Of a stretch of 20,480 bases of DNA, positions 1 to 7,432 are shown piece after piece. Positions within the stretch are counted from its first letter, which is position 1. Each line of letters opens with the position of its first letter. Origin of the DNA: an uncultured Lachnospiraceae bacterium (GTDB taxonomy: Bacteria > Bacillota > Clostridia > Lachnospirales > Lachnospiraceae). The stretch covers positions 1 through 20,480 of the forward strand of contig CAJTSB010000031.1 of assembly GCA_910578825.1 (NCBI GenBank), in the 5' to 3' direction. The translations under genes and the position numbers were made by a program. The notes below the pieces were generated by a model. The model did not search any database, had not been told where the DNA came from, and saw only the letters and a list, made by a program, of their open reading frames with translations.

Positions 1-42
1 TTGCAAGAACTCCATGAAAAAATGTTAAGATGTAACATATAG
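1..42 (+). CDS. possible C-terminal end of an upstream gene (partial)
   Basis: Reading frame 1 is open from the left edge to a TAG at 40-42 and would give the last 13 residues of a protein that starts outside the window. The other two forward frames close earlier. The fragment is too short to assign to a family, and it could be non-coding. Confidence 0.2.
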   Translation: MQELHEKMLRCNI

Positions 43-84
43 GCTGAACTGTTACCGGATGTGTTTGTAAATCTTCCCAGACAC

Positions 85-113
85 TTGCATTTTCCCGCTA
101 AAACAGGTAATAT
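85..113 (+). promoter_or_regulatory. candidate sigma-A promoter for the murI cluster
   Basis: TTGCAT at 85-90 and TAATAT at 108-113 are separated by 17 nt, each matching four of six consensus positions. Transcription would begin near 120, about 28 nt before the chosen murI start. The -10 box overlaps the left arm of the inverted repeat at 100-133. Confidence 0.35.
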
Positions 114-133
114 ATTTGTGTATGACCTGTTTT
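100..133 (+). repeat. 9-bp inverted repeat in the murI leader
   Basis: AAAACAGGT at 100-108 is exactly complementary to ACCTGTTTT at 125-133, with a 16-nt loop. The right arm ends just before the murI Shine-Dalgarno (136-140) and the left arm runs into the proposed -10 box. It could be a repressor operator or a leader hairpin that affects ribosome access. There is no U-tract, so a terminator is unlikely. Confidence 0.4.
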
Positions 134-147
134 GTGGAGAAAATGTG

Positions 148-978
148 ATGAATCAGCCTTATGAAAATGAAAAATATGCCCCTGTCGGTGTCTTTGATTC
201 CGGTGTAGGAGGGCTTACCGTGGCGCGTGAAATCATGCGCCAGCTCCCACAGGAGCGAATTGTTTATTTTGGAGATACGGCGCGGGTTCCTTATGGCAGC
301 AAGTCCAGGGAAACGATTGTCCGTTATTCCAGACAGATTATCCAGTTTCTGGAGTCCAAAGGTGTGAAGGCAATTGTGGTGGCATGCAATACGGCGAGCG
401 CTTTTGCGTTGGAAACGATTCGACCGGAGATGAAGATGCCGATTATCGGCGTCGTCAAACCGGGAGCAAAGGTCGCGGCGGAAATTACCGGAAACGGCAG
501 AATCGGCGTGATTGGCACGGAAGGAACCGTAGGGAGCCAGATTTATACGGAAATGATACACCGGCATAATCCGAATGCAAGCGTCTTAGGCAAAGCGTGT
601 CCACTGTTCGTTCCTCTGGTGGAGGAAGGATGGCTCAAAGACCCGATTACGGTTGAGGTGGCGAAACGCTATCTTGCGTATTTTAAGGAATCGGATATTG
701 ATACCCTGATTCTCGGATGCACCCATTATCCGTTGCTGCGTGCAATGATTCGTGAAATAATGGGGGAGAAGGTTACTCTGGTGAATCCCGCTTATGAGAC
801 GGCGCAGGGATTGAAGCGGCTGCTTATGGAGCATGAGATTTCCAATGACGGAAAGATGTCCAGAGAACCGATGTACCAGTTTTATGTCAGTGATGCAGCA
901 GAGAAATTTAAAAATTTTGCCAATTCAATTTTGCCCTGTGAAATTGAAGAGGCGCAGTTAATACATATAGAGGAGTAG
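148..978 (+). CDS. murI: glutamate racemase
   Basis: This cytoplasmic, cofactor-independent racemase converts L-glutamate to D-glutamate for peptidoglycan synthesis. The 276-residue length is normal for MurI. Seen directly: the N-terminal GVFDSGVGG substrate-site motif with Asp17 and Ser18, the first catalytic cysteine in VACNTAS (Cys80), and the second in LGCTHYP (Cys191). The ATG at 148 is chosen because GGAGA at 136-140 lies seven bases upstream. An in-frame GTG at 61 would add 29 residues unlike any MurI N-terminus and has no ribosome site. The next gene begins two bases after the stop, which indicates an operon with the DUF1934 gene and probably galU. The identification is secure. Confidence 0.97.
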   Translation: MNQPYENEKYAPVGVFDSGVGGLTVAREIMRQLPQERIVYFGDTARVPYGSKSRETIVRYSRQIIQFLESKGVKAIVVACNTASAFALETIRPEMKMPIIGVVKPGAKVAAEITGNGRIGVIGTEGTVGSQIYTEMIHRHNPNASVLGKACPLFVPLVEEGWLKDPITVEVAKRYLAYFKESDIDTLILGCTHYPLLRAMIREIMGEKVTLVNPAYETAQGLKRLLMEHEISNDGKMSREPMYQFYVSDAAEKFKNFANSILPCEIEEAQLIHIEE

Positions 979-980
979 CT

Positions 981-1433
981 ATGACGAAAGATGTGCTGTT
1001 GTCTATCAGCGGGCTGCAGTTTGCGGCTCAGAATGAGGAAGATGTTACGCCGGTAGAAGTAATTACGGCTGGAGATTATTACAAAAAAAACGGCAAACAC
1101 TATATTTTGTATGATGAAGTGATGGAAGGGTTTGACGGGAATACAAAAAATATCATCAAACTCACGGAAGATTCGCTTGATATCACCAAAAAAGGAGTTT
1201 CTAACGTACATATGGTGTTTGAAAAAAATAAGAAGAACGTTTCTTATTATAACACCCCTTTTGGAAGCCTTTTGATCGGAATTGACGCTAAGAGTGTTGA
1301 CATTGCAGAGACCGATGACAATATAGATGTAAAGGTGAAATATAATCTGGAAGTAAATTACGAACATCTGGCAGATTGTTCCATTGTTATGAATATCAAA
1401 TCAAAGGAATCAGGAGAATTTACGCTTTCATAA
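981..1433 (+). CDS. DUF1934 (YwiB-like) calycin-fold protein
   Basis: This 150-residue protein resembles the DUF1934/YwiB family of Firmicutes, which are small beta-barrel, calycin-like proteins of unknown molecular role. The sequence shows alternating hydrophobic beta-strand patterns, a central segment around YYNTPFGSLLIGI, and a C-terminal stretch ending in YNLEVNYEH and MNIKSKE, all typical of the family. There is no signal peptide or membrane segment, so it should be cytoplasmic. Its ribosome site (AGGAG, 971-975) lies inside the last codons of murI, which points to translational coupling. The family assignment is fairly firm; no function is claimed. Confidence 0.8.
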   Translation: MTKDVLLSISGLQFAAQNEEDVTPVEVITAGDYYKKNGKHYILYDEVMEGFDGNTKNIIKLTEDSLDITKKGVSNVHMVFEKNKKNVSYYNTPFGSLLIGIDAKSVDIAETDDNIDVKVKYNLEVNYEHLADCSIVMNIKSKESGEFTLS

Positions 1434-1455
1434 GCAGGAAAAGGAGAATGTATAT

Positions 1456-2349
1456 ATGATGAACGTACGAAAAGCAATTATCCCTGCGGCAGGACTTGGG
1501 ACAAGATTTCTGCCTGCGACCAAAGCGCAGCCGAAAGAAATGCTGCCGATTGTAGACAAGCCTACGATTCAGTATATCATTGAGGAGGCGGTAGAGGCAG
1601 GCATTCAGGATATTATTGTTGTGACCGGAAGGAATAAACGCTCCATCGAGGATCATTTTGACCGCTCGATTGAGCTTGAGCTGGAACTGGAGAAAAGCGA
1701 CAAGCAGGAAATGCTCGATATGGTCCGGGAGATTTCGGATATGGCAAATCTTCATTATATCCGCCAGAAGGAGCCGAGAGGATTGGGACATGCGATTCTG
1801 GCAGCGAAACATTTTATCGGGGACGAGCCGTTTGCGGTACTGTTAGGAGACGATGTGGTAGTATCCAGACAGCCCTGTCTGGGACAGATGCTGGATGTGT
1901 TCAAGGAATATCAGACTTCCATCCTTGGTGTGCAGACCGTGGCGCATGAGGTTGTGGATAAGTACGGCATCATTGCGGGCAAGCAGGTGGATGAGCGTGT
2001 CTACAAAGTAAACGATATGGTGGAGAAACCAGCGCCTGAGGAGGCGCCTTCCGATGTTGCGGTATTGGGAAGATACATTATCACGCCGGATATCTTTCGT
2101 TTCCTGGAGACACAGGATGCCGGAAAAGGCGGCGAAATTCAGTTGACGGATGCTTTGAAACGTCTGGCAAAAGAGCAGGCGATGTACGCCTATGATTTTA
2201 AGGGGCATCGCTATGACGTGGGAAGTAAGGTTGGATTTATCCAGGCGAACATTGAGTTTGCACTGCGCCGGGAAGAGCTGCGCGCGGAAATGGAAGAATA
2301 TTTACAGAAACTTCAGGAGAATCCAGACGAGATGATTGCGTTCGATTAA
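1456..2349 (+). CDS. galU: UTP--glucose-1-phosphate uridylyltransferase
   Basis: GalU makes UDP-glucose from UTP and glucose-1-phosphate, feeding the Leloir galactose pathway, cell-wall glycopolymers and exopolysaccharide. The 297 residues match the bacterial family length. Visible motifs are the nucleotide-binding N-terminus (PAAGLGTRFLPATK, then PKEMLPIVDKP), the QKEPRGLGHA sugar-nucleotide loop, VLLGDD, the EKP motif, GRY(I)ITP, GEIQLTDA and the C-terminal YDVGSK. AAGGAG at 1441-1446 lies nine bases before ATG 1456; a second ATG follows directly at 1459 and could also serve. It sits 22 bp after the DUF1934 gene in the same direction. A UDP-glucose enzyme next to a galactanase fits galactose use but may be coincidental. 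Confidence 0.96.
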   Translation: MMNVRKAIIPAAGLGTRFLPATKAQPKEMLPIVDKPTIQYIIEEAVEAGIQDIIVVTGRNKRSIEDHFDRSIELELELEKSDKQEMLDMVREISDMANLHYIRQKEPRGLGHAILAAKHFIGDEPFAVLLGDDVVVSRQPCLGQMLDVFKEYQTSILGVQTVAHEVVDKYGIIAGKQVDERVYKVNDMVEKPAPEEAPSDVAVLGRYIITPDIFRFLETQDAGKGGEIQLTDALKRLAKEQAMYAYDFKGHRYDVGSKVGFIQANIEFALRREELRAEMEEYLQKLQENPDEMIAFD

Positions 2350-2359
2350 AAACGAAATC

Positions 2360-2392
2360 TGGTATTTTTTTCATAAAAATGGTATTTTTTTT
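2360..2392 (+). repeat. short T-rich tandem direct repeat between galU and the galactanase
   Basis: TGGTATTTTTTT occurs at 2360-2371 and again from 2380, offset by 20 bp, in the 117-bp gap before the galactanase start. It may be a leaky termination zone for galU, an UP-like AT tract, or only low-complexity DNA. I found no convincing -35/-10 pair or hairpin terminator in this gap. Confidence 0.35.
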
Positions 2393-2466
2393 ATTTGAGG
2401 AACCCCTTATCATAAAATTAGAAATTGAAAAGCCTGCATGGGCAGGAGGATAAGGAGGAGAATCGA

Positions 2467-5400
2467 ATGAAGAAAAAATGGAAACGAGTGGTTGGTATAC
2501 TGCTCAGTCTGTGTCTGTTATTTACGATAGTTCCCATTGACGGTTCGTTGCCCGGTATTGTTATGGCGGCGAATGGCACGCTGCAAAACGGGGAACTTTC
2601 TGAAAATCTGGATGGTTGGACCAGTACAGGCACATATGGTTATAAGTTTGAGAATGGAAATTTAAGCCTGTGGGATGAGAATGCAGGCTTATTTTCAATT
2701 AGTCAGACGGTTGAGAACATGACAGCGGGCGACTATGTGGCAAAAGTTGCTATCGTAGGAAATGAGAGGGCTGCAAATCCCCTGAAACTGACAATCCGCA
2801 ATAATGAAAGCCAGAAAGAAGAGACGGCATCCCTGATTCAGAATGGCTGGGACGATAACTGGGGTACGAACAACCTTATTGCGACAAAGTCTGTTTCTGT
2901 CGCAGAGGGACAAAGCGTAACGGTTACCATCAGCGGAGAGGTGCCCGCAGGCGAATGGTACGGAATTAAGAACGTATCGCTGGAGGCAAGTCAGGCGGTG
3001 AAAAACGCTCCGATTACCGTACAGAAAGTAGACGGACTTTCCAACGATTTTATTCACGGTGTGGACGTTTCTACCTACATCAGTGAAGTGCAGAGCGGCG
3101 TCAAGTATTACGATGAAAATAATAATGAAAAGAATCTGTTTGAGATTTTAAAGGATGCAGGGGTCAATTATGTGCGCCTGCGCCTGTGGAACTGCCCCTA
3201 TGTGATAGACGTAGACGGCAATTATAAATATGTGGATGAAACAGGAACTGAGTATAAAGCCAGCCAGGTGGCTGAGACAAAGAAGAAATGGATTATTGAA
3301 CCGCAGACCAGCGTGTCGCCGGATGACCCGTCTTATTTTGAGGGCGCCGGATACGACGAATATTTCCTTGCCAATGGCACGCAGGTATACCGCGAAGGCT
3401 ACGGCGCAGGCAACTGTGGGATTGAAAATGTAACGGAGATGGGTAAAATTGCTACCTATTATGGAATGAAAGTCCTGCTTGATTTCCACTATTCCGATTT
3501 CTGGGCGGATCCTAAGAAACAGAGCGTGCCCAAGGCATGGAAAGGCATGAATCTGGAGCAGAAGACAGCTGCCCTGACAGAATTTACGACAGATAGCATT
3601 AACACCCTGAGGGAAGCAGGCGTTGATGTAGGCATGGTGCAGATTGGCAATGAGATTAACAACGGCATGGCGGGAGAAACAAGTGACGAGAACGTATTTC
3701 GGCTGTTAAAGGCAGGCAGCGCAGCGGTTCGTGCGATCGATCCCGGGATTCTTGTAGCCGTACATTATACCGATCCGCAGAGTGAGAGTTACCAGATGGG
3801 TAAGGCGGATGCACTGGATTATTATGAGGTAGATTATGATGTGTTTGCAAGTTCCTTTTATCCTTTCTGGCATGGAACTGCGCAGACGCTGACGACAAAT
3901 TTAAAGAAGATTGCTGAAAAATATGATAAAAAAGTCATGGTCGCGGAGATTTCCTATGCATGGACCTACAAGGATGGAGACGGATATCCGGACAAAGTAT
4001 TTGAAGGCGCCAGCGACATGGAATTCCGGTATCCGGTAGATGCGGAAGGGCAGGCGGCAGCAGTCCGCGATGCGATTGCAGCGGTTGCGGCAATCGGTGA
4101 TAAAGGGATCGGAACCTTCTACTGGGAACCGGCATGGGTGCCGCCCACGGAGTATGTGGAAGGTGCGGCGAACGCAGAAACAGTGCTGGAAGCGAACATG
4201 AAAGCATGGAGGCTTTATGGTTCCGGCTGGGGATCTATTTATGCGAAAGAGACAGATCCGGAAATTAAAGACGACATGAACGGAAGTGAATGGAATAACC
4301 AGGCGCTCTTTGATTTCAGTGGAAAAGCGCTTCCGTCTATCAATGTTTACAAGTGGGTATATACGGGAGCGGAAGGTCCTACCAGAGTGAGTACGATAGA
4401 TACGGCGTCCTGCGAGATGGGCTACAAACAAACGCCCAAACTTCCGCAGAGTGTCAGGGCAAACTTAAATGACGGAACTTCCATGGATGTTCCGGTAACC
4501 TGGGATGCAGCGCAGGTAGAAAAACTTAAGACGGCGATTTTTGGAGAATATACGATCAATGGTTCGATTGGAGCATTTTCCTATACAAATGCCGGTGACG
4601 GCAGTGTAATCAACGTAGCGGCAAACACCTGGAAAACGACTTGTCTCGTAAATATTAGCGGTAAAAATTATGTGACGAATGGCAGTTTCGAGGAAAATGA
4701 CGGCAAAAACGCAACCGGATGGACGCTTACTAATTATATGGAAGTGAATGATTATAACAATGCGTTCATTGATAAGCCCAATTCTGCGAATGCAAAGTCC
4801 GGCTCTTACTATTATACCGGCTGGGCGGAAGTTGGAAAAGACATTGACTTTAAGGTAGAGCAGACAATTTCCACCGTCCTTCCCGCAGGACTGTATACGC
4901 TGTATGCATGGTATCAGGGAACCTCTGTTGGCGCGGTGAAAGATACGGCAGGATTGTATGCAATTGTAACCTACAAGGATGGCTCTGTTAAGAATTATAA
5001 GACAAAGATTCAGATTAACAATGTGTGGAAAGATTTCTATCAGGCAACCATTACAGATATTCCCGTTGACGGGAATGTGAAGAGTGTGGTTGTTGGCAGC
5101 AGGCTTGCATGTTCAGGTGCAGCGGGACTGGCGCCCTGGGTCGTTGTAGATGATATCAGCCTGATGCGGCAGGGAGATTTGCCGGCAAGCGATATTTCGC
5201 AGTCGAAGAACTATCATATAACCTTTGATGTCAATGGAGGAAAGCAGTTAAGTGTCAGGAGTAAGATTGTCACATACAATCAGAAATATGGAACATTGCC
5301 AACGCCTAAGAGGGCGGGGTACACATTCTCGGGATGGTACACGGCTAAGACAAAGGGAACAAAGGTTACGGCAAACAGCATTGTGAAGATTACGAAAAAC

Positions 5401-5727
5401 CAGACATTGTATGCGCAATGGAAAAAGGTCACAAAGCCGGCGAAGGTAAAGAAACCCAAGGTGAAGAATTCTGCGAAGAAGTCCATGAAAGTGACTTTTA
5501 AGAAAGTAAAAGGAGCGAATGGATACCAGATTTCCTATTCCACGTCCAGGAAATTTAAGAAAGGCACGGTAAAGAAGACAACTTCTGACAAATTAAGTAA
5601 AACGGTTAAAAAATTGAAAAAAGGCAAGACGTATTATGTAAGAGTATGCGCATACAAAAAGGACAGTATGGGCAGAAAAATATATGGCGCGAACAGTGCG
5701 ACAGTCAAAGTAAAAATTAAGAAATAA
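2467..5727 (+). CDS. secreted multidomain GH53 endo-beta-1,4-galactanase
   Basis: Family GH53 enzymes cleave beta-1,4-galactan side chains of pectic arabinogalactan. This 1086-residue protein has a signal peptide (residues 1-34, cleavage near VMA-A), an N-terminal carbohydrate-binding-like beta domain (about 36-185), the GH53 barrel (about 195-635), a Big_4-type Ig-like domain (about 655-715), a second carbohydrate-binding-like domain starting NGSFEENDG (about 738-900), an InlB/Flg_new repeat (about 917-987) and a lysine-rich Fn3-like tail (about 991-1086). The acid/base is Glu396 in GNEIN and the nucleophile is Glu494 in VAEISYAW; the family motif LLDFHYSDFWADP is present. ATG 2467 follows AAGGAGG at 2452-2458. 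An upstream TTG at 2425 would put hydrophilic residues before the signal peptide. No LPXTG motif is seen, so retention on the wall through the basic tail is inferred. It resembles B. subtilis GanB in the catalytic part only. Confidence 0.93.
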   Translation: MKKKWKRVVGILLSLCLLFTIVPIDGSLPGIVMAANGTLQNGELSENLDGWTSTGTYGYKFENGNLSLWDENAGLFSISQTVENMTAGDYVAKVAIVGNERAANPLKLTIRNNESQKEETASLIQNGWDDNWGTNNLIATKSVSVAEGQSVTVTISGEVPAGEWYGIKNVSLEASQAVKNAPITVQKVDGLSNDFIHGVDVSTYISEVQSGVKYYDENNNEKNLFEILKDAGVNYVRLRLWNCPYVIDVDGNYKYVDETGTEYKASQVAETKKKWIIEPQTSVSPDDPSYFEGAGYDEYFLANGTQVYREGYGAGNCGIENVTEMGKIATYYGMKVLLDFHYSDFWADPKKQSVPKAWKGMNLEQKTAALTEFTTDSINTLREAGVDVGMVQIGNEINNGMAGETSDENVFRLLKAGSAAVRAIDPGILVAVHYTDPQSESYQMGKADALDYYEVDYDVFASSFYPFWHGTAQTLTTNLKKIAEKYDKKVMVAEISYAWTYKDGDGYPDKVFEGASDMEFRYPVDAEGQAAAVRDAIAAVAAIGDKGIGTFYWEPAWVPPTEYVEGAANAETVLEANMKAWRLYGSGWGSIYAKETDPEIKDDMNGSEWNNQALFDFSGKALPSINVYKWVYTGAEGPTRVSTIDTASCEMGYKQTPKLPQSVRANLNDGTSMDVPVTWDAAQVEKLKTAIFGEYTINGSIGAFSYTNAGDGSVINVAANTWKTTCLVNISGKNYVTNGSFEENDGKNATGWTLTNYMEVNDYNNAFIDKPNSANAKSGSYYYTGWAEVGKDIDFKVEQTISTVLPAGLYTLYAWYQGTSVGAVKDTAGLYAIVTYKDGSVKNYKTKIQINNVWKDFYQATITDIPVDGNVKSVVVGSRLACSGAAGLAPWVVVDDISLMRQGDLPASDISQSKNYHITFDVNGGKQLSVRSKIVTYNQKYGTLPTPKRAGYTFSGWYTAKTKGTKVTANSIVKITKNQTLYAQWKKVTKPAKVKKPKVKNSAKKSMKVTFKKVKGANGYQISYSTSRKFKKGTVKKTTSDKLSKTVKKLKKGKTYYVRVCAYKKDSMGRKIYGANSATVKVKIKK

Positions 5728-5757
5728 CAGTATAACATTTGTTGCGCAATACAGGGG

Positions 5758-5786
5758 AGAGAGGTCTCGCAGGAGGCCTCTTTTTT
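5758..5786 (+). terminator. rho-independent terminator after the galactanase
   Basis: A 9-bp stem (5760-5768 with 5773-5781, including one G-T wobble) closes a GCAG tetraloop and is followed by a T-run to 5786. This marks the galactanase as the end of its transcript and gives the solute-binding protein its own promoter. Confidence 0.9.
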
Positions 5787-5859
5787 CCAAATACAAAAGT
5801 TCGGGATTTGTCAAAACAGTATGATGTCCGTGATACGTCCGACGCATAGAAAGGCAGGG

Positions 5860-7419
5860 ATGGATGTGAAGAAGATGGTTCAGACAATTTTAGTGGTAAT
5901 CATGGGGGTCTTTTTGTGCGTGGCAGGAAAACAGGCGAATCCATCTGTTGGGGAATCCGATTCAGAGCAGAAAGAACCAGTGACGATTACCTGGTTTGTA
6001 GCCGAGGAGGGCTATGCGAAGACGTGGGATCCCCGGAAGAATGTTGCCGATGCAAAAATTCTTCGCAATACCGGGGTAAATCTGGAGGTGAAATCCGGGG
6101 ATTTGACGGATCTGGATGCTTTGCTTGCCACCGATTCTCTTCCGGACCTGATTACCGTTGAGGCGGAAACCGCGGAGCGCTACATGATCGAAAATTCAGG
6201 AATGGCTGCGCCGTTGGAGCCGTTATTTGAAACTTATGCGCCGGATGTAAATATTCCGGACTCCATGAAAGAATGGTATCGGAATGCGGACGGAAACTGG
6301 TATGCCATTGCCAGTTATTATTACGGAGAAGAGCGGGTGAATGAGGCGTATGGCGGTTACCTTGGAACGCACAATAACAATTATGTGAGGACGGATTTAC
6401 TGGAGCAAACCGGAGTTTCCATGGAGGATTTAAAGTCGAAAGAAGGACTGCTAGCGGCCCTGCGTGCGGCAAAAGGACTGACATACAGAAATCAGGATGT
6501 AATACCGTTTTCCGGTTGGTGGACGCAGAATATTGCGGAACAGTTTGGAATGAAGACAGAAGATGAAGAAGGAAATTATCTGTCAAAATATCGTCAGCCG
6601 GAATGGCTGGAATCCCTGCAGTTTGGCAATCAGATGTATCGGGAAGGATTGATGCTGCCGGAAGAGTTTACGGAGAGTTTAAGCCAGAGGAGAAAACAGG
6701 TGCAGTCCGGACGGATTTTCTTTTGTACCGGCTATTCCAATGTTCAGGAGGCAAAGGATATTCTGTGCAGCAATGATAAACATGCGCAGATGATGTATGT
6801 TGGGCAGGTGCGGGGAGATAAGCAGAATATGCCAAACCTGAAATCGGTTTCTTCCGGTGGCTGGACCGTGACGATGGTTCATAGCAAAGCAAATCATAAG
6901 CGGGAAATTGCAAGGTTTATTTCCTATATGACGCAGGAAGAAGCAACGTTGGACGCTGCGCCGTCTGTCGGGACAGAAACATACGATATCGTAGACGGAC
7001 ATTATATGATCAGGGATTCGGTGAAACAGGAATTTGAAGAAAATTATCAGAAGGCAGCAGAGAAATATTTTCTGAACCTGGAATTTTTTGTGGATTGGAC
7101 GATTGTGCAGAAATACCAGCCGTTATCGGAAAAGCAGGCATTCAAAGAGCAGTACCGGGGATGCAGCATTTATGACAGTAAAGCCGCGGATGCCGCCGTC
7201 TCTGTGGGAACGGACAGGCAGATGCAGGAATTAAAAGAAAAGATAGAAAATTTTTACCGTGGGGCCGAGATAGAGATTCTTACCGCTGATTCCAGGGAAG
7301 AATGCACGTTGGAATACCAAAAGGCGATTGCATATATGGAAAAATTGGGACTAACAGATTTGGAACATTTTGAACGACAGCAGTATCAGGAGGCAAAAAA
7401 GAAATTGAGCCGCCGTTAG
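5860..7419 (+). CDS. orphan extracellular solute-binding protein (family 1, LplA/YtcQ-like)
   Basis: About 519 residues with a hydrophobic N-terminal export segment (residues 6-22) followed by an acidic linker and VTITWFVAEEG, the usual first strand of large sugar-type solute-binding proteins. Later features such as LPDLITVEAE, GNWYAIASYYYG and FISYMTQEEA also fit the family. Such proteins deliver oligosaccharides to ABC importers, but no permease gene is adjacent, so a sensory role with the neighbouring kinase is possible. The lipobox is poor: the only cysteine (Cys20) is preceded by VFL rather than a small residue. The start is uncertain: ATG 5860 is chosen, GTG 5866 is a close alternative, and ATG 5821 has no ribosome site. 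The gene ends 13 bp from the converging kinase gene. Confidence 0.8.
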   Translation: MDVKKMVQTILVVIMGVFLCVAGKQANPSVGESDSEQKEPVTITWFVAEEGYAKTWDPRKNVADAKILRNTGVNLEVKSGDLTDLDALLATDSLPDLITVEAETAERYMIENSGMAAPLEPLFETYAPDVNIPDSMKEWYRNADGNWYAIASYYYGEERVNEAYGGYLGTHNNNYVRTDLLEQTGVSMEDLKSKEGLLAALRAAKGLTYRNQDVIPFSGWWTQNIAEQFGMKTEDEEGNYLSKYRQPEWLESLQFGNQMYREGLMLPEEFTESLSQRRKQVQSGRIFFCTGYSNVQEAKDILCSNDKHAQMMYVGQVRGDKQNMPNLKSVSSGGWTVTMVHSKANHKREIARFISYMTQEEATLDAAPSVGTETYDIVDGHYMIRDSVKQEFEENYQKAAEKYFLNLEFFVDWTIVQKYQPLSEKQAFKEQYRGCSIYDSKAADAAVSVGTDRQMQELKEKIENFYRGAEIEILTADSREECTLEYQKAIAYMEKLGLTDLEHFERQQYQEAKKKLSRR

Positions 7420-7432
7420 AAGGCAGCTAATA

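Noticed and set aside
61..147. Longer murI beginning at GTG 61
   Set aside because: No ribosome site, N-terminus unlike MurI, and it would run through the inverted repeat; ATG 148 has a good site.
882..1367. 161-codon open frame on the - strand over the DUF1934 gene
   Set aside because: Overlaps the murI end and the DUF1934 gene, both strongly supported on the + strand.
2433..2446. CCTGC/GCAGG hairpin before the galactanase ribosome site
   Set aside because: Only five pairs, no U-tract and no sign of conservation; too weak to call.
2425..2466. Galactanase start at TTG 2425
   Set aside because: It would place 14 hydrophilic residues before the signal peptide and bury the AAGGAGG site; ATG 2467 fits.
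3901..4431. 176-codon open frame on the - strand inside the galactanase gene
   Set aside because: It lies wholly antisense to a well-supported enzyme, has no recognisable domain and reflects codon bias.
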